Positions 43,503 to 54,539 of a DNA stretch of 64,000 nucleotides are shown here, piece after piece. The stretch is from positions 33,357,096-33,421,095 of the forward strand of contig CM068543.1 of NCBI GenBank assembly GCA_035048495.1, written 5' to 3'. This stretch comes from Euptelea pleiosperma (lineage: Eukaryota > Streptophyta > Magnoliopsida > Ranunculales > Eupteleaceae). Within the stretch, counting starts at the first letter, position 1; each line of letters opens with the position of its first letter. Both the position numbers and the translations under genes were made by a program. The notes under the pieces are model-generated. The model saw nothing but the letters and a program-made list of their open reading frames with translations, was not told the DNA's origin and searched no databases.

Positions 43503-46281
43503 TCATCCAAGGGAATGAGCAGCTGGGGCCTCGCTGAAACTAGTGTCATTCAACATTTCAATGACAGGAGCAAACTGCAAAAGTTGAATAAGATAACTTA
43601 CACATTGTTTTCACATAAGCAAAAAAAAAATTATACGACTTTCTCCAAGAACTATACAGACCTCATCATCTTCCCCATAGAAGCCATCCACTGCACTATT
43701 CAGCTGGAACTCCCACCCTAAAGTGGTCTCAAGCAGTTCTTCGAGCTTCCTTGTCTAAAACAGAGAAGATTCAAGTTACAACGTCCCACCAAGAACATGG
43801 TTTCGTTGCTAGTATAGAAACATATAGGAACTTAGGCTGTGCAAAATGAAAGCTGATGAATATCAGATAGCGATATGGGATGGATCTCAAGCTGAGTGAA
43901 GCTCAAACTCGCACAACTCTATATCGACGTGCCTTTTTTTTTGTCGGACCAACAGTCGTGCACTGTCTTGTAATGTTACAAATCACTTGCTCCCTTCAAA
44001 CATAAAGTTCTTCCAATTATGTCTCTCTGACAAGAAATAAAATTTATTGGGGTGAACACTGGGTTAAGAAGCAGATACCGCCACGCGTCCCTGTGGGACC
44101 CACTCCAGTCAAAGTTGAAAAATGGCAAAAAAAATATTCCATTCTTTGGCTCTCTTTGTCTTCTCCTTCCTTCTTCTGCAGATCTCGTCCCTTTGCAACA
44201 CAGCCTACTTTACCATCCACCCAACACATCGACCCTTGAAGCTCATTTCAAACCTCGCTTCCTCCTTGGTCTTAACTGTCTTGGTTAAACACCATTCCCT
44301 TCTTAAGGGTTTTCTATCCTTGTGCATCAGTCTGTGCTGGAAAGAATTCATGAAGATCTCTCTCCGTCGACGCTAGCAATGAAGGACATCATCACATTCG
44401 TCAATGTGCCATCCGCGGCCATGGCCCACGATCTGGTCCCATTCATCATTTGATCTGTCGCAATTCACTCGAAAGGAACATGAAGGAGCCCATCAATGGG
44501 CTGGTTTGGCTTATCGAATTCAATTTGCAGAAGAGGCAAAGAGAGAAGAGATGAGTTTTGGCCTTTTTTTTTTCTTTGGATTTATATTTGACCGGAGTGG
44601 CTCCCACAGAGACCAATGGCGGCCTCTGCTTCTTGCCCCAGCATTTTTCCAGCAAATTCTTTTCCTGTCTGACAATATTCTTCTGAAAAAATTAAGTGTC
44701 CTTGTTAGATAGGTTGTATTGAATATAAAGATTTTATTATCCTCAATGTTCAAGCGCTCTGCAAACCATTTATTATGAAAGATCATAACACATGCTATCA
44801 TTTGGTTAGAGAGAGTGTTTGAAACAGGTCATATAATGCCTTTCTAGTTAGTAAAATTTATCAACTGAACATAATGTTAATATGCCAGCAACTTAACAAA
44901 GAAAAGACGTAACTACGCCTAGAACATTCTTATAGTGCCCATGCTTTGCATCTCATCCAGAAGGAAACAGTTGGAAATACAAAGTGTCCCCAGAACAAGC
45001 TTACGTTAACTTTTTATCCAGATGCATATCTCAAGGGTATATTTGTCCTTAAACTAGTTATTAATATATGAAAGATCCCTATTATGCATTCCTCATAACC
45101 TATTATGCATTCCACATAATTGTATACTAGTAGGTGCAACATGCATTGCTCGTAAGGGCGTTTTTGGAAGAGGTGGCAAAATAGGAAAGTTGAAACCAAA
45201 AGGGCAGTTTTGGAAACACCGGCAAAATAGGGAGAGAGAGTTTTCGAAAATTTACAACTGAAGGGGCAATTCTGGAAATTGTGGCAACTCTAAGGAGAAC
45301 TAGAAAAGCAAAATTTTGAAGTTAGAAAAGTCGAAGCTGCCCATTGAAGTGCCATGGGTGTTTCAGTAAAAAAAAACCTGTAAAATCGGTCTTTCACTTA
45401 TATAGTAGATTAGAAGTCATCCTTGAATAAACAAGATATTTTCATACTCTATAGCATAAAAACTATTAGAATCATCTCTTGATATTAAGGCAAGAAAAAG
45501 AGCGGGAAAAAGAGTTGAGAATGAGCATGGAATAAGCATACAAACCCATGATAGAAGATCTCCATCAACGACTGAGGCTTCTTGCACCAAAGAAAAGAAT
45601 TCCTGGAAACATAATGTCCATTCAAATATTAAAACATGTCTAGACTGATCATCATTCTAAAAAAATATTGATTTCACCGAAATTGGCAGCAGATCAAGTT
45701 CCAAAGCTGAGAAAAAATGGGTTCAAAGAAAGAGCTTTAAAACACTTGACCAAATCGACAATTGGCCCACCCAACTAATTGAAACACCTCATATGATTAC
45801 CTTGCAGAGATGATACAAAAAACTGTCCTTAGATAACCATGAATCATCCAAGAACACTGATGCCCCTTTTTCTGCACCAATTGTATTTGCATGGTCTTTC
45901 TGAAGCCCAAACTTCAGCTGGTAATAGATGACTTTAAGAAACTGCACAGAGTCTATCAATCATCAGATATTAGTTAGCACAAAAAAAAAAAAAACAGACA
46001 CGGAAAATAAAGGATGTTAACTGTGATAAATATATAATTTTGCTAGAGTACTATCATAAATACATTGTAATACAACTATGAAATGACTAATTCAATCATA
46101 TACATTTCCCAAGTGCTATGCAACAATAACATGGAAGTCAGTGTCAGTGTCCAAAAAAGAAAACCTTCAAGATGCACGAAACACATACACATTCATAAAC
46201 ATGTATCAGAATATAATTTTGTATTTAAATTTAAATCAGAAATGTTTTTTTAGATAAAATAAGGAAAACAAATATGAAATA

Positions 46282-46316
<35 letters not shown>

Positions 46317-49300
46317 TGTTCAATAACTTAATAAATACAATTAAGTACCCCCTTGGTGTTAGCGATTCCTAGACCCACATCGGATCATAACCCCCATGGT
46401 GTTAGATTGTGGGGGCTTCAGATCCAGACCTATCCCTTTTCGATTTGAAAATATGTGGCTGAGCAGTCCACAGTTCAAGGATAAGTTGAGTGGTGGAAGT
46501 CCTTTTCTTTTGATGGTAAGGCGGGGGTTTCCTTTAGGCACAAACTCAAAGTGCTCAAAGATAAGATTAAGTTGTGGAATCGGAATGAGTTTGGCAGCAT
46601 AGATCAAAGGAAGGGTTTGGTGCTTGAACAGATTGCTTTGCTTGATAAGGAGGAGGAAGAGGATTGCCTTTCTCTGGAAGAACAGATGGGGAGAGTCAAT
46701 TTGAAGCTGAATACCAGCATATGGTGAAGATGGAGGAGATATGTTGGAAGCATAAATCCAGAGTAAGGTGGTTGAAGCCTTGAAGGAGGGGGGCAATAAC
46801 ATGAAATTCTTCCATAAGTTGGCAAACGCCACCAGAAGAAGAAACTACGTTTCTCAGCTCAAGATTAGGGATGACATGATGGAAGATGGGGACAATATCA
46901 AAAATGGGGTGGTAAGGTTTTATTCAGATCTCTACGCTGAGATGGCTTCTTTTAGACCTTCTTCGGAGGGTTAGTGTGGCAGACAGGGAGAGGCTGGAGA
47001 GACCCTTTGACGAGGATGAGGTGTTGATCATTCTATCTGAGTTGACTAATGATAAGGCCCTAGGTCCAGACGGTTTTACTATTGCTTTTTTCAAGTAATG
47101 TTGGGAGATTATTGGGGAGGATTTTATGAAAGTCGTCGCAGAATTTGAGGAGGGTTATCTATATTATACTTCCAACAACACTTTTATTGCTATGATCCCG
47201 AAATCTCTAGGGTAGAGGACATATCTAATTACAGACCCATTAGTCTGGTTTGTAGTATATATAAAATTATTGCCAAGTATTAGCTTTGAGAATTAGAGGG
47301 GTGTTCTCTTCGGTGATTTCGCCTACTCAAGCAGCTTTAGTGAGTGGATGAAAAATTCTAGATGGGGTCCTCATAGCTAATGAATGCAGACTATAGAATC
47401 AAGTCAGGGCTTCTTGGGATCGTTTGTAAGATTGACATGAAGAAGGCCTACGACCATGCCAAGTGGGGATTTTTGGATTACATGCTTGGCAGGATGGGTT
47501 TCGGGAATAAATGGAGAAGGTAGAAATGGAAATGCATTTCCTCAACCTCATTCTCTATTTTAGTCAATGGATCCCCAGTCAGTTATTTTAAGAGTTCAAG
47601 AGGATTGAGACACGGTGATTCGTTATCAACTTTCTTGTTTATTGTGGTGGTGGAGGCTTTAGAAAGAATGATTTTTAAAGATGTGAATTTAGGAGAACTA
47701 GAAGGGTTTGCAGTTGCTACTGGAGTTACTGATATTTCTTACCTCCAGTTTGCAGATGACACTCTTATTTTCCTCGACTTGGATGTATTCCAGTTAAGAT
47801 TTTTTTTTTGATAAGTGAAATTTTATTAAAGGCAAAGCCTCGGAAAATGAAAGGCTTAGCCAGAGAGGTCGAGATGACCTCCACTAGACTAAGTACCAAA
47901 CAAAACAATGTGTAATGTCCGTCAAGCCCCCAACAAAATGGGAAAGCTGAAAGAAAAAACTTTCACCTTCTCGAGGTTGAGCGTGCCCTCCGTCTTGGGA
48001 TGCAGGTTCCAAAATCCTTCTGGTCTGAATCCATCCTTCTAGCTACGTATCTCATCAATCACACGCTCTCTCGCATTCTTGGCTTTTAGACCCCTATTTC
48101 TGTTTTGCTTCCTGATAGTCCAGCCTTCATTGTACTCCCAAAGTCTTTGGGTGTGTTTGCTATGTGCATGTTCATCATCGCTCTCGTGACAAACTTGATG
48201 CACGGGCCTTGAAATGTATTTTCCTAGGGTACTCCTCCACTCAGAAGGAGTACAAATGCTATCATTCGTGTTCGTGTCGACGTTTCCCTTTTAGGGACGT
48301 CACCTTTGCTGAGCACGTTCCGTTCTTTGGTAATAGGATCTCTCTTTAGGGGGAGTGTGATATTGTGGACGAGAGCCCGGTCCCCATGCCAGTTCCTGTA
48401 CCCATCTCTACTCCTGTGCCTATGGCCGAACCTGTGTCTACTATTGACAAGGACACTTCTATTACTAGAGCAGCGGATATGCGGTTTATGTCAAATCTAG
48501 GAAGAAAGGACAAGTCACTGACTTTGTGCCTGCCAGTCTACCCTTGGATCCAACTCCAGGTATTGCTTCTACCCCTGCTTTAGTTCATGAGTCCTCAGAG
48601 ACTCCTATTCCAGAGGAGGATCTGTCCATTGCACTTCGTAAGGGTGTGCGTGCTTGTACCGAGCACCCTATCTCTCATTTCGTTTCTTACCAGTCCATGT
48701 CTCCATCTTATCAGCCATTTGTTAGCACTGTTTTGTCTGTTTCTTTGCCATCTATTGTTGCAGATGCACTCAGCCACCCAGAGTGGAAAGGGGTTATGAT
48801 AGATGCAGGCTCTTGAGAAAAACAAGACATGGGATCTTGTAACTTTACCTAGGGGGAAGAAACCAGTGGGGTGCAAGCGGGTCTTCACCGTGAAGCACAA
48901 GACAAATGGTTCCATTGACAGGTACAAAGCTTGCCTAGTTGCCAAGGGGTTCACCTAGACCTATGGGATAAATTACTATGAGACATTTGCCATGTAGCCA
49001 AGATGAACTCGATCAGGGTTCTACTGTCCTTGGCTGCAAACATATCATGGACTTTACATCAGCTAGAAGTAAAGAATGCTTTTCTACATGGGGACCTAGC
49101 ATAGGGAGTTTACATGAAGTTGCCACCAGGGTTGAAGCTTGCTGGAAGTGAAGACATGGTGTGCAGACTGAAGAAAGCTTTGTATGGATTGAAGCAATCT
49201 CCTCGAGCTTGGTTTGAGTGGTTCAACAGTGCAATCAGGAAGGTAGGCTACACAGTGAGGCAGATCACACTCTGTTTGTGAAGCATCTACAGACCAGTAC

Positions 49301-52009
49301 CACTGCTTGATCGTATATGTGCATGACATAGTCATCACGGGGAGTGATCAAGCAGAGATTACAAGGCTCAAGGCCTTCTTGTCGTCTGAGTTTGAGACGA
49401 AAGATCTAGACTATTGAGATACTTTCTAGGGATTGTGGTTGTCAGGTCATCGAGAGGCATCTTCATTTCACAGAGGAAGTATGTCCTAGACTTATTGAGC
49501 AAGACTGGATATTTGGGTTTGCGACCAGCAAATACTCCTATTGATCAGAACCATCAGCTGAATTCCGAGGATGCTACACTCTTAGATGATCCTGCCTTAT
49601 TTCGACGATTGGTTGGCATATTGATATATCTAGCCCATACACGGCCTGACATTGCTTACGTAGTAAGCGTCATTAGCCGATTCATGCACTCACCTTGGTC
49701 ACCACATCTTGAGGCTGCTCACAGAGTTCTTCGGTATCTCAAGGGGTCACTAAGTCAAGGCATATTGTTTGGAGTTCATGGCCACTTCAGGGTGGAACCA
49801 TACAGTGATGCGGATTCGGTAGGTGCAGTGACTGATAGACGGTCCACATCAGGTTATTGTACATTTGTTGGAGGCAACTTGGTTTCTTGGCGGAGCAAGA
49901 AAAAACCAGCTGTCGCCCGATCCAGTGCAGAGGCAGAGTTCCGCTCCATGGCACATGAAGTGTGTGAACTCTTGTAGTTGAAGATCATGTTAGCAGAACT
50001 GGGAGTCACCAATATGCTTAAGATTGAGGGGGAGTGTTGGATTCTATGTACACCACGTGGGGGTGCACTTAGTGGTTGCGTCCCACTACCCCGCATGGGG
50101 TCTATTCTCTATTCGTATAGAGGTTTAGTGGTGGGCCCACCCACTTAACCTACAATCCTTTTTTATGTCAGTGGGTTAAGTGGTGGCCCCCCCACTTGAC
50201 CCACACAATTTATCCTTTACTTGTAGAAGGGGTTTCCCCAACTTATATATATATCACTTATGGGAGATTGAACATTAACTTCAATCTCTCCATTCTCTCT
50301 CAAACCCTAATCTCTTCCTTCTCTCCCTAACCTCCTCTCTCTCTCTCTCTCTCTCAATCTTAAGCATATTGGTGACCATGGTTTTAAAATTCAGCGAAAT
50401 TCGGGAAATTCGACTGAAATTCGCCGAATTTTGAATCACCGAATTAAAGTGTACATGCAGTAAAAAAATTACAAAAATTCACCAAAACTTTGTTGAATTA
50501 ATTCGCTTAATTTGACAAAATTCGGCTAATTTCCCGAAGTTCAGCCTTTTTCAGTTAAAAATTTGCAAAAAATCGCCGAATTAATTCGCCGATTTAGAGA
50601 ATTTAGAGAATTTTTGCCAAAATGTTTGGAAAACACTGATTTTTAAGGATATGATAAAAAAAACATGATAAAACACTTACAACTCATTATATCATAAAAA
50701 CAACCATGTAGAGGAACCTAAGCAAGATTAATATCGTTACACTCATATTGATGCAAGTATCAAAAGTATTGAGATTCTTTTTAAGCAAGTACTAAGATAC
50801 TAAGTCATAAACTCATAACCAGTACAACACGATTTTTTGCAATTTTTGTACTAAAAAGGCTAAATTCGATAAATTAGCTGAATATGATAAAACAAGCACA
50901 ATAAAACACACTGATTTTTAAGGATATGATAAAACAAGCATGATAAAACACTTATAACTTATCTTAAAAAAATTTAAATACTTTAGATACTTCGTCAATA
51001 TGATAAACGATATTAATCTTGCTTAGGTTGCTCCAAATGGTTTTTTTTATGATATAATCAGTTATAAGTGCTTTATCATGCTTGTTTTATCATATCCTTA
51101 AAAATAAGTGTATTTTACCAACGTTTTAGTAAGACTTCTACAAACATCTCTAAGTTAACGAATTTTTTACAGAAATTCTCTAAATCGAATTGAACTTTCC
51201 GAATTAATTCTGAATTTTAACTGACCGAAGTTCAAGGCGAAGTCGAAGTTTAGAACCTTGTTGGTGACAACCTCAAACAACAACAATATCCACCTCCGGC
51301 CTTGCACTTAGTGAGTTGCGTCCCACTACCCCATGGGGTTTATTCTCTATTTGTATAGAGTTAAGTGGTGGGCCCACCCACTTAACCTACAATCCTTTTG
51401 ATGTCAGTGGGTTAAGTGGTGGGCCCCCCACTTGACCCACACGATTTCTCCTTTACTTGTAGAAGGGGTTTCCCCTCCAAATGGTTTTTTTTTATGATAT
51501 AATCAGTTATAAGTGCTTTATCATGCTTGTTTTATCATATCCTTAAAAATCAGTGCGTTTTACCAATGTTTTGGCAAGACTTCTACAAACATCTCTAAGT
51601 TAGCGAATTTTTACAAAAATTCTATAAATCGAATTGAACTTCCCGAATTAATTCTGAATTTTAACTGACCGAAGTTCAAGGCGAAGTCGAAGTTTAGAAC
51701 CTTGTTGGTGACAACCTCAAACAACAACAATATCCACCTCCGGCCTTGCACTTAGTGAGCTGTGTCCCACTACTCCACGTGGGATTTATTCTCTATTTGT
51801 ATAGAGTTAAGTGGTGGGCCCACCCACTTAACCTACAATCCTTTTGATGTCAGTGGGTTAACTGGTGGGCCCCCCACTTACACGATTTCTCCTTTACTTG
51901 CAGAAGGGGTTTCCCCAACTTATATATATCACTTATGGGAGATTGAACATTAACTTCAATCTCCCCATTCTCTCTCAAACCCTAATCTCTTCCTTCTCTC
52001 ACTAACTTC

Positions 52010-52045
<36 letters not shown>

Positions 52046-54539
52046 CTTAAGCATATTGGTGACAACCTCAAACAACAACAATATCCACCTCCGGCCTTCA
52101 GTTCAGGTAGGGGGGTTTGGATTTGGACCAAAGGCGGGTCGTTCTCGATCCAATCTTTCTATGAGGCGCTGTAAAGTTCAAATGGCTCTCATTTTCCTGT
52201 GTCTTTGATTTGGAGATCTAAGATCCCTACTAAGTTGGTTTTCTTTGCTTGGGAGGCTATACTAGACAAGATTTTAACAGTAAATCATCTGATGTTAAGA
52301 GGATCCATCATTGTTGATTATTGCTGGATGTGTAAGCACAATGGGGAATCTGTGGATCATCTTTTGTTACATTGTGACGTGGCTAGGGAGGTCTAGTCCT
52401 CATTTCTCTTGGAGTTCGAGATGAGTTGGGTAATGCCAACATCTCTAATGACCCTCTTTCTTTGCTGGAAATCCCAGGCTTTTTCATCCAGAGGTAGCGT
52501 TTTCGGAGGATGCTTCCTCTTACGATTATGGGGACCTTTGGAAGGAGAGACATCAAAAAGTCTTCAAAGGCAAGCAAGCAGATTTGAACGCCATCATTCT
52601 TAATATCAAGGGGTTGATATTTTTATGGTCTAAGGTGTTTTCGTAATGTAGGGGTCTATTCATCGGAGACTTTGTCTTCCATTGGGATCTTTTATGTACT
52701 CGGGGCGGTAGTTAGTCGGGTGTTTGCTTGTATTTTTTTCATGCTTAGCCTCAGCCTACTGTAGGTCATCTCAACCTCTCTAGCTTAGGCTTGTTTGTTT
52801 GTCTTGGCGCTGGCCCTCAATAAAGCTTATACTTATCGAATATATATATATAAAAGGAAGACTATCAAACTACTAGAGCTATGTTTAGCAATTTAACAGT
52901 TTATGGACAATGGCATACACTAGCCCTCTGTTAAAAATAATTTCTTATAAAAAAGATTAAAATAGAGTCACTGCCATAAGCGTTAAGATGTGTGCCGGGA
53001 TGTGTCAACGCATATCCATGTTGACATGGCAAAAACCCTAAAGATGCCCATTTCATTGTCACAGAGACTAAAGAGCAGAGCAATTCCTAGAGCATTTTTC
53101 AAGTAAACCCTAACTGATATTTTTTTTTTCTCTCTTTCTTTCGAAAACTACTACTTAGAAATCAAATGGCATCATTAGAAGTCAACCCTACAAGAATGTG
53201 CAGAGAAAGCATCATGGAAACATCTAAAGAAAGCATTGACTGAAACTTGAGGGCAAGTTACTTTCCAACCGAGAAAATGGATTGTAATAGGCCTTTGGAA
53301 TCAAGAAACTGAGAATTGAAGTAACCGTGTTGAACAGGCCGAAAATCTAAATCAGACACTTCAAGCTAGGACAAACAGATGCAGGAAAAGAGACCCTCGA
53401 TCTTCAAATTCCAAAAGGATGATGATACAATCAGCTTTAAGAAATCCATAACATTTTGCATGAGAGCTTTGATTAGGGGTCTGTAAATGTGTCAGAAAGC
53501 TCCTTTTGATATCTATTCCAACGATTTCTCTGTCGTTTCAGATCTCAAAAAGAAGCTCAAAGCCAAGATGCCCAAATACATATATGGATAGCAATTCTTT
53601 TTCCAAGATCTAGGACACGAATACAGATATGGTAGGGTGATCAATGGTTCTGGTCGCCCAATAATCCGATCCGATAACATCAGGTTTGGATTGGATCGAG
53701 GTATTGGGTCCATGGGATCCGGTCTGGATCTGGGAATTGTGATCCAATCGGTTGCAGATCGACCCTGATCTGATACAATAATGACCCAATCCAGTATCTA
53801 TCTATCTATATTATAATATGTTGATAAAGCACTTACACTTTATTATTTGACTTAGGAATTTGTAGCTTTATTTTTCTACATCAAATTTAATAGATATATC
53901 GATCAAATCGGCCCAATGTTAGGTCACCCCAATGACCGAGATATTGGGTCCATTAAATTGGATCTAGATCTGAAATTGTGATCCGATAAGCTATTGAATT
54001 GGCTCTGGATCAACCGTGATCCGATTTGAACCCCATCAATTGATAACCCTAGATACAACATACAAGTATCACGTCCAATGCATTGACGTCATGGATTAGT
54101 TTCTATAGCTCGATGAGTGCTCTTAATATGAACCTTGTGTAGCAGTTTTAAATCAATTTTATATTTGGTTAAATCAGAAACATTGAAAGTAGTTCAACAG
54201 CAGTTAACACTAAATGGTGAAGCCCCCAAATCCTGTGCAAGGAATTCTCAAGCCTTAGGTATTCTAGTAGGTCACTATGTACTGACTCTTCTCGCCTAGG
54301 ATCTATATGCCAACATCTTGCCTACCATTTGCAAAAGCTGGTTATTCAGTTCTATTGTTTAGTTTCTTTATTATCTTTGCTTCTTAGATTTCATCCAAGA
54401 CTGCATCCATGTCACCATGGTTAAGAGAACTCTTCTAACTTTGACTAGTGCATGTTTTCATATAAATAACAGGAAATCTTAAAAAATGAGGCACTTCAGG
54501 ATATACCTTTGTGAACAACTGACTCCTTGTATGGAAAGG
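43503..54539 (-). CDS. AAR2: AAR2 homologue, C-terminal 131 residues in five exons (5' end not in view)
   Basis: AAR2 is a U5 snRNP assembly factor that binds PRP8 and is released before splicing; in plants it is also reported to support microRNA processing. Exons on the minus strand: 54,507-54,539; 45,801-45,941; 45,546-45,602; 43,662-43,754; 43,503-43,574 (TGA at 43,503-43,505). All junctions are GT-AG and all phase 0. Readable blocks are PFHTRSQLFTK, FLKVIYYQLKFGLQKDHANT, LDDSWLSKDSFLYHLCK, EFFSLVQEASVVDGDLLSW, TRKLEELLETTLGWEFQLNS and FAPVIEMLND. They follow the plant AAR2 C-terminal domain in order without gaps. The intron between the first two visible exons is 8,565 bp and holds LINE, copia and hAT insertions. 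The remaining 5' two-thirds of the protein was not found up to 64,000. No stop or frameshift is visible, so the gene may be functional. Confidence 0.9.
43755..45545 (-). other. AAR2 intron (between exons 45,546-45,602 and 43,662-43,754)
   Basis: A 1,791-bp GT-AG intron. It contains the inverted-repeat element at 44,028-44,672. Positions 45,160-45,340 hold loose repeats of gcagttttggaaa / ggcaaaatag. The frames inside it have no recognised domain. Confidence 0.8.
44028..44672. mobile_element. Inverted-repeat element in the AAR2 intron, about 645 bp
   Basis: ctgggttaagaagcagatac, cgccacgcgtccctgtggga, cccactccagtcaaa at the left is mirrored by tttgaccggagtggctccca, cagagaccaatggcggcctc, tgcttcttgccccag at the right. 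The homology extends out to gacaag / cctgtc. Terminal repeats near 100 bp suggest a Mutator-like element. No clear 9-bp duplication was found. The predicted peptides inside are not convincing. Confidence 0.55.
46284..46316. repeat. (GA)n microsatellite
   Basis: gagagagagagaaagagaga repeated, within the large AAR2 intron. Confidence 0.95.
46385..47800 (+). pseudogene. L1-type LINE ORF2 fragment: end of endonuclease to reverse transcriptase
   Basis: In shifting frames: RSRPIPFRFENMWLSSPQFK and KLKVLKDKIKLWNRNEFGSI (end of endonuclease and linker), NMKFFHKLANATRRRNYVSQ, DKALGPDGFTIAFF, KIDMKKAYDHAKWGFLDYML, LRHGDSLSTFLFIVVVEALE and LQFADDTLIFLD (catalytic FADD). The order is correct for plant L1 elements. 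Many stops. It lies in the AAR2 intron and antisense to it. Confidence 0.85.
47801..47940 (-). mobile_element. 3' end of a second LINE in reverse orientation
   Basis: A T-run at 47,802-47,811 followed by gataagtgaaattttattaa, aggcaaagcctcgg; read on the minus strand this is a LINE 3' end with aataaaa and an A-tail. Similar wording (gtaggtcatctcaacctctc, aataaagcttatacttatcg) ends the plus-strand LINE at 52,850. Confidence 0.6.
47970..50034 (+). pseudogene. Ty1/copia element: integrase end, reverse transcriptase, RNase H
   Basis: The integrase C-terminus gives LRLGMQVPKSFWSESILLAT, YLINHTLS and DKLDARALKCIFLGYSSTQK. Reverse transcriptase starts MQALEKNKTWDLVTLP with VGCKRVFTVKHKTNGSIDRY; the catalytic block reads IVYVHDIVITGSD (His in place of the first Asp of YVDD). 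RNase H at 49,414-49,977 is long and open: YFLGIVVVRSSRGIFISQRK, HTRPDIAYVVSVISRFMHSP, DRRSTSGYCTFVGGNLVSWR, SSAEAEFRSMAHEVCE. gag, protease and the 5' LTR are absent. Confidence 0.9.
50035..51299 (+). repeat. Copia 3' LTR interrupted by a hAT element
   Basis: The LTR begins TGTTGGATTCTATGTACACC right after the polypurine tract attgagggggag. It carries gtggtgggcccacccactta, cttatatatatatcacttat and a (CT)n run at about 50,333-50,355. The hAT at 50,377-51,260 splits it. Its true end is lost at a junction near 51,299 where ccggcctt is joined to gcacttagtgag of the next LTR segment. Confidence 0.8.
50377..51260. mobile_element. hAT-type element inside the copia LTR, 884 bp
   Basis: It starts CATGGTTTTAAAATTCAGCG and ends GAAGTTTAGAACCTTG, with a perfect 8-bp duplication ttggtgac (50,369-50,376; 51,261-51,268). 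The interior repeats short words such as aaattcgccgaatta and gatatgataaaacaagca. The ends CATGGTTTTAAA and ...AACCTTG resemble those of the AACGG MITEs, so one hAT family may mobilise both (inference). No transposase. Confidence 0.9.
51031..51916. repeat. Tandem duplication of a hAT-end plus LTR segment, period 444 bp
   Basis: The block starting ctccaaatggttttttttat at 51,031 is repeated from 51,475. Each unit holds the right end of the hAT, ttggtgacaacctcaaac, ccggccttgcacttagtgag, and the LTR up to agaaggggtttcccc. The second copy has a 5-bp deletion (cttacacg for cttgacccacacg) and a few substitutions. Confidence 0.9.
51742..52097 (+). repeat. Terminal copia LTR segment
   Basis: The last LTR-derived stretch continues through cttatatatatcacttatgg, a (CT)n run at 52,013-52,042 and cctcaaacaacaacaatatc, to ccacctccggccttca at 52,097. 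There LINE sequence resumes, so 52,097 is the probable LTR end (CA). Confidence 0.7.
52100..52850 (+). pseudogene. LINE C-terminal zf-RVT domain and 3' end
   Basis: SLIWRSKIPTKLVFFAWEAI, LDKILTVNHLMLRG, YCWMCKHNGESVDHLLLHCD is the zf-RVT zinc-binding domain. It is followed by stops and an L1-like 3' UTR ending aataaagcttatacttatcg and an AT-rich tail. It probably belongs to the same LINE as 46,385-47,800, with the middle lost when the copia material was added. Confidence 0.8.
52855..53632. other. AAR2 intron sequence without recognised features
   Basis: No domain, terminal repeat or tandem array seen. Confidence 0.5.
53633..54051. mobile_element. hAT-type MITE, TAGGGTGATCAA family
   Basis: The ends TAGGGTGATCAATGG and CCATCAATTGATAACCCTA are inverted copies. 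The interior has gatccgatccg and ggatctagatctg words resembling 36,980-37,547. Flanking 8-mers agatatgg and gatacaac do not match, so the duplication has decayed or the ends are slightly off. Confidence 0.7.
54507..54539 (-). CDS. AAR2: AAR2 33-bp exon, upstream side of the transposon-filled intron
   Basis: It encodes PFHTRSQLFTK, with tttttttgcag before it and gtatatcc after it on the minus strand. It is in phase 0 with the exon at 45,801-45,941, giving ...QLFTK-FLKVIYYQL. Plant AAR2 proteins have APFxTRSQLFTKF at this point. Its small size makes it invisible to frame-length searches. Confidence 0.85.

Noticed and set aside
46359..46832. 157-codon minus-strand frame
   Set aside because: Antisense shadow of the LINE ORF2 segment, whose plus-strand motifs are clear.
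49096..49338. Minus-strand 80-codon frame
   Set aside because: Antisense to copia reverse transcriptase motifs on the plus strand.
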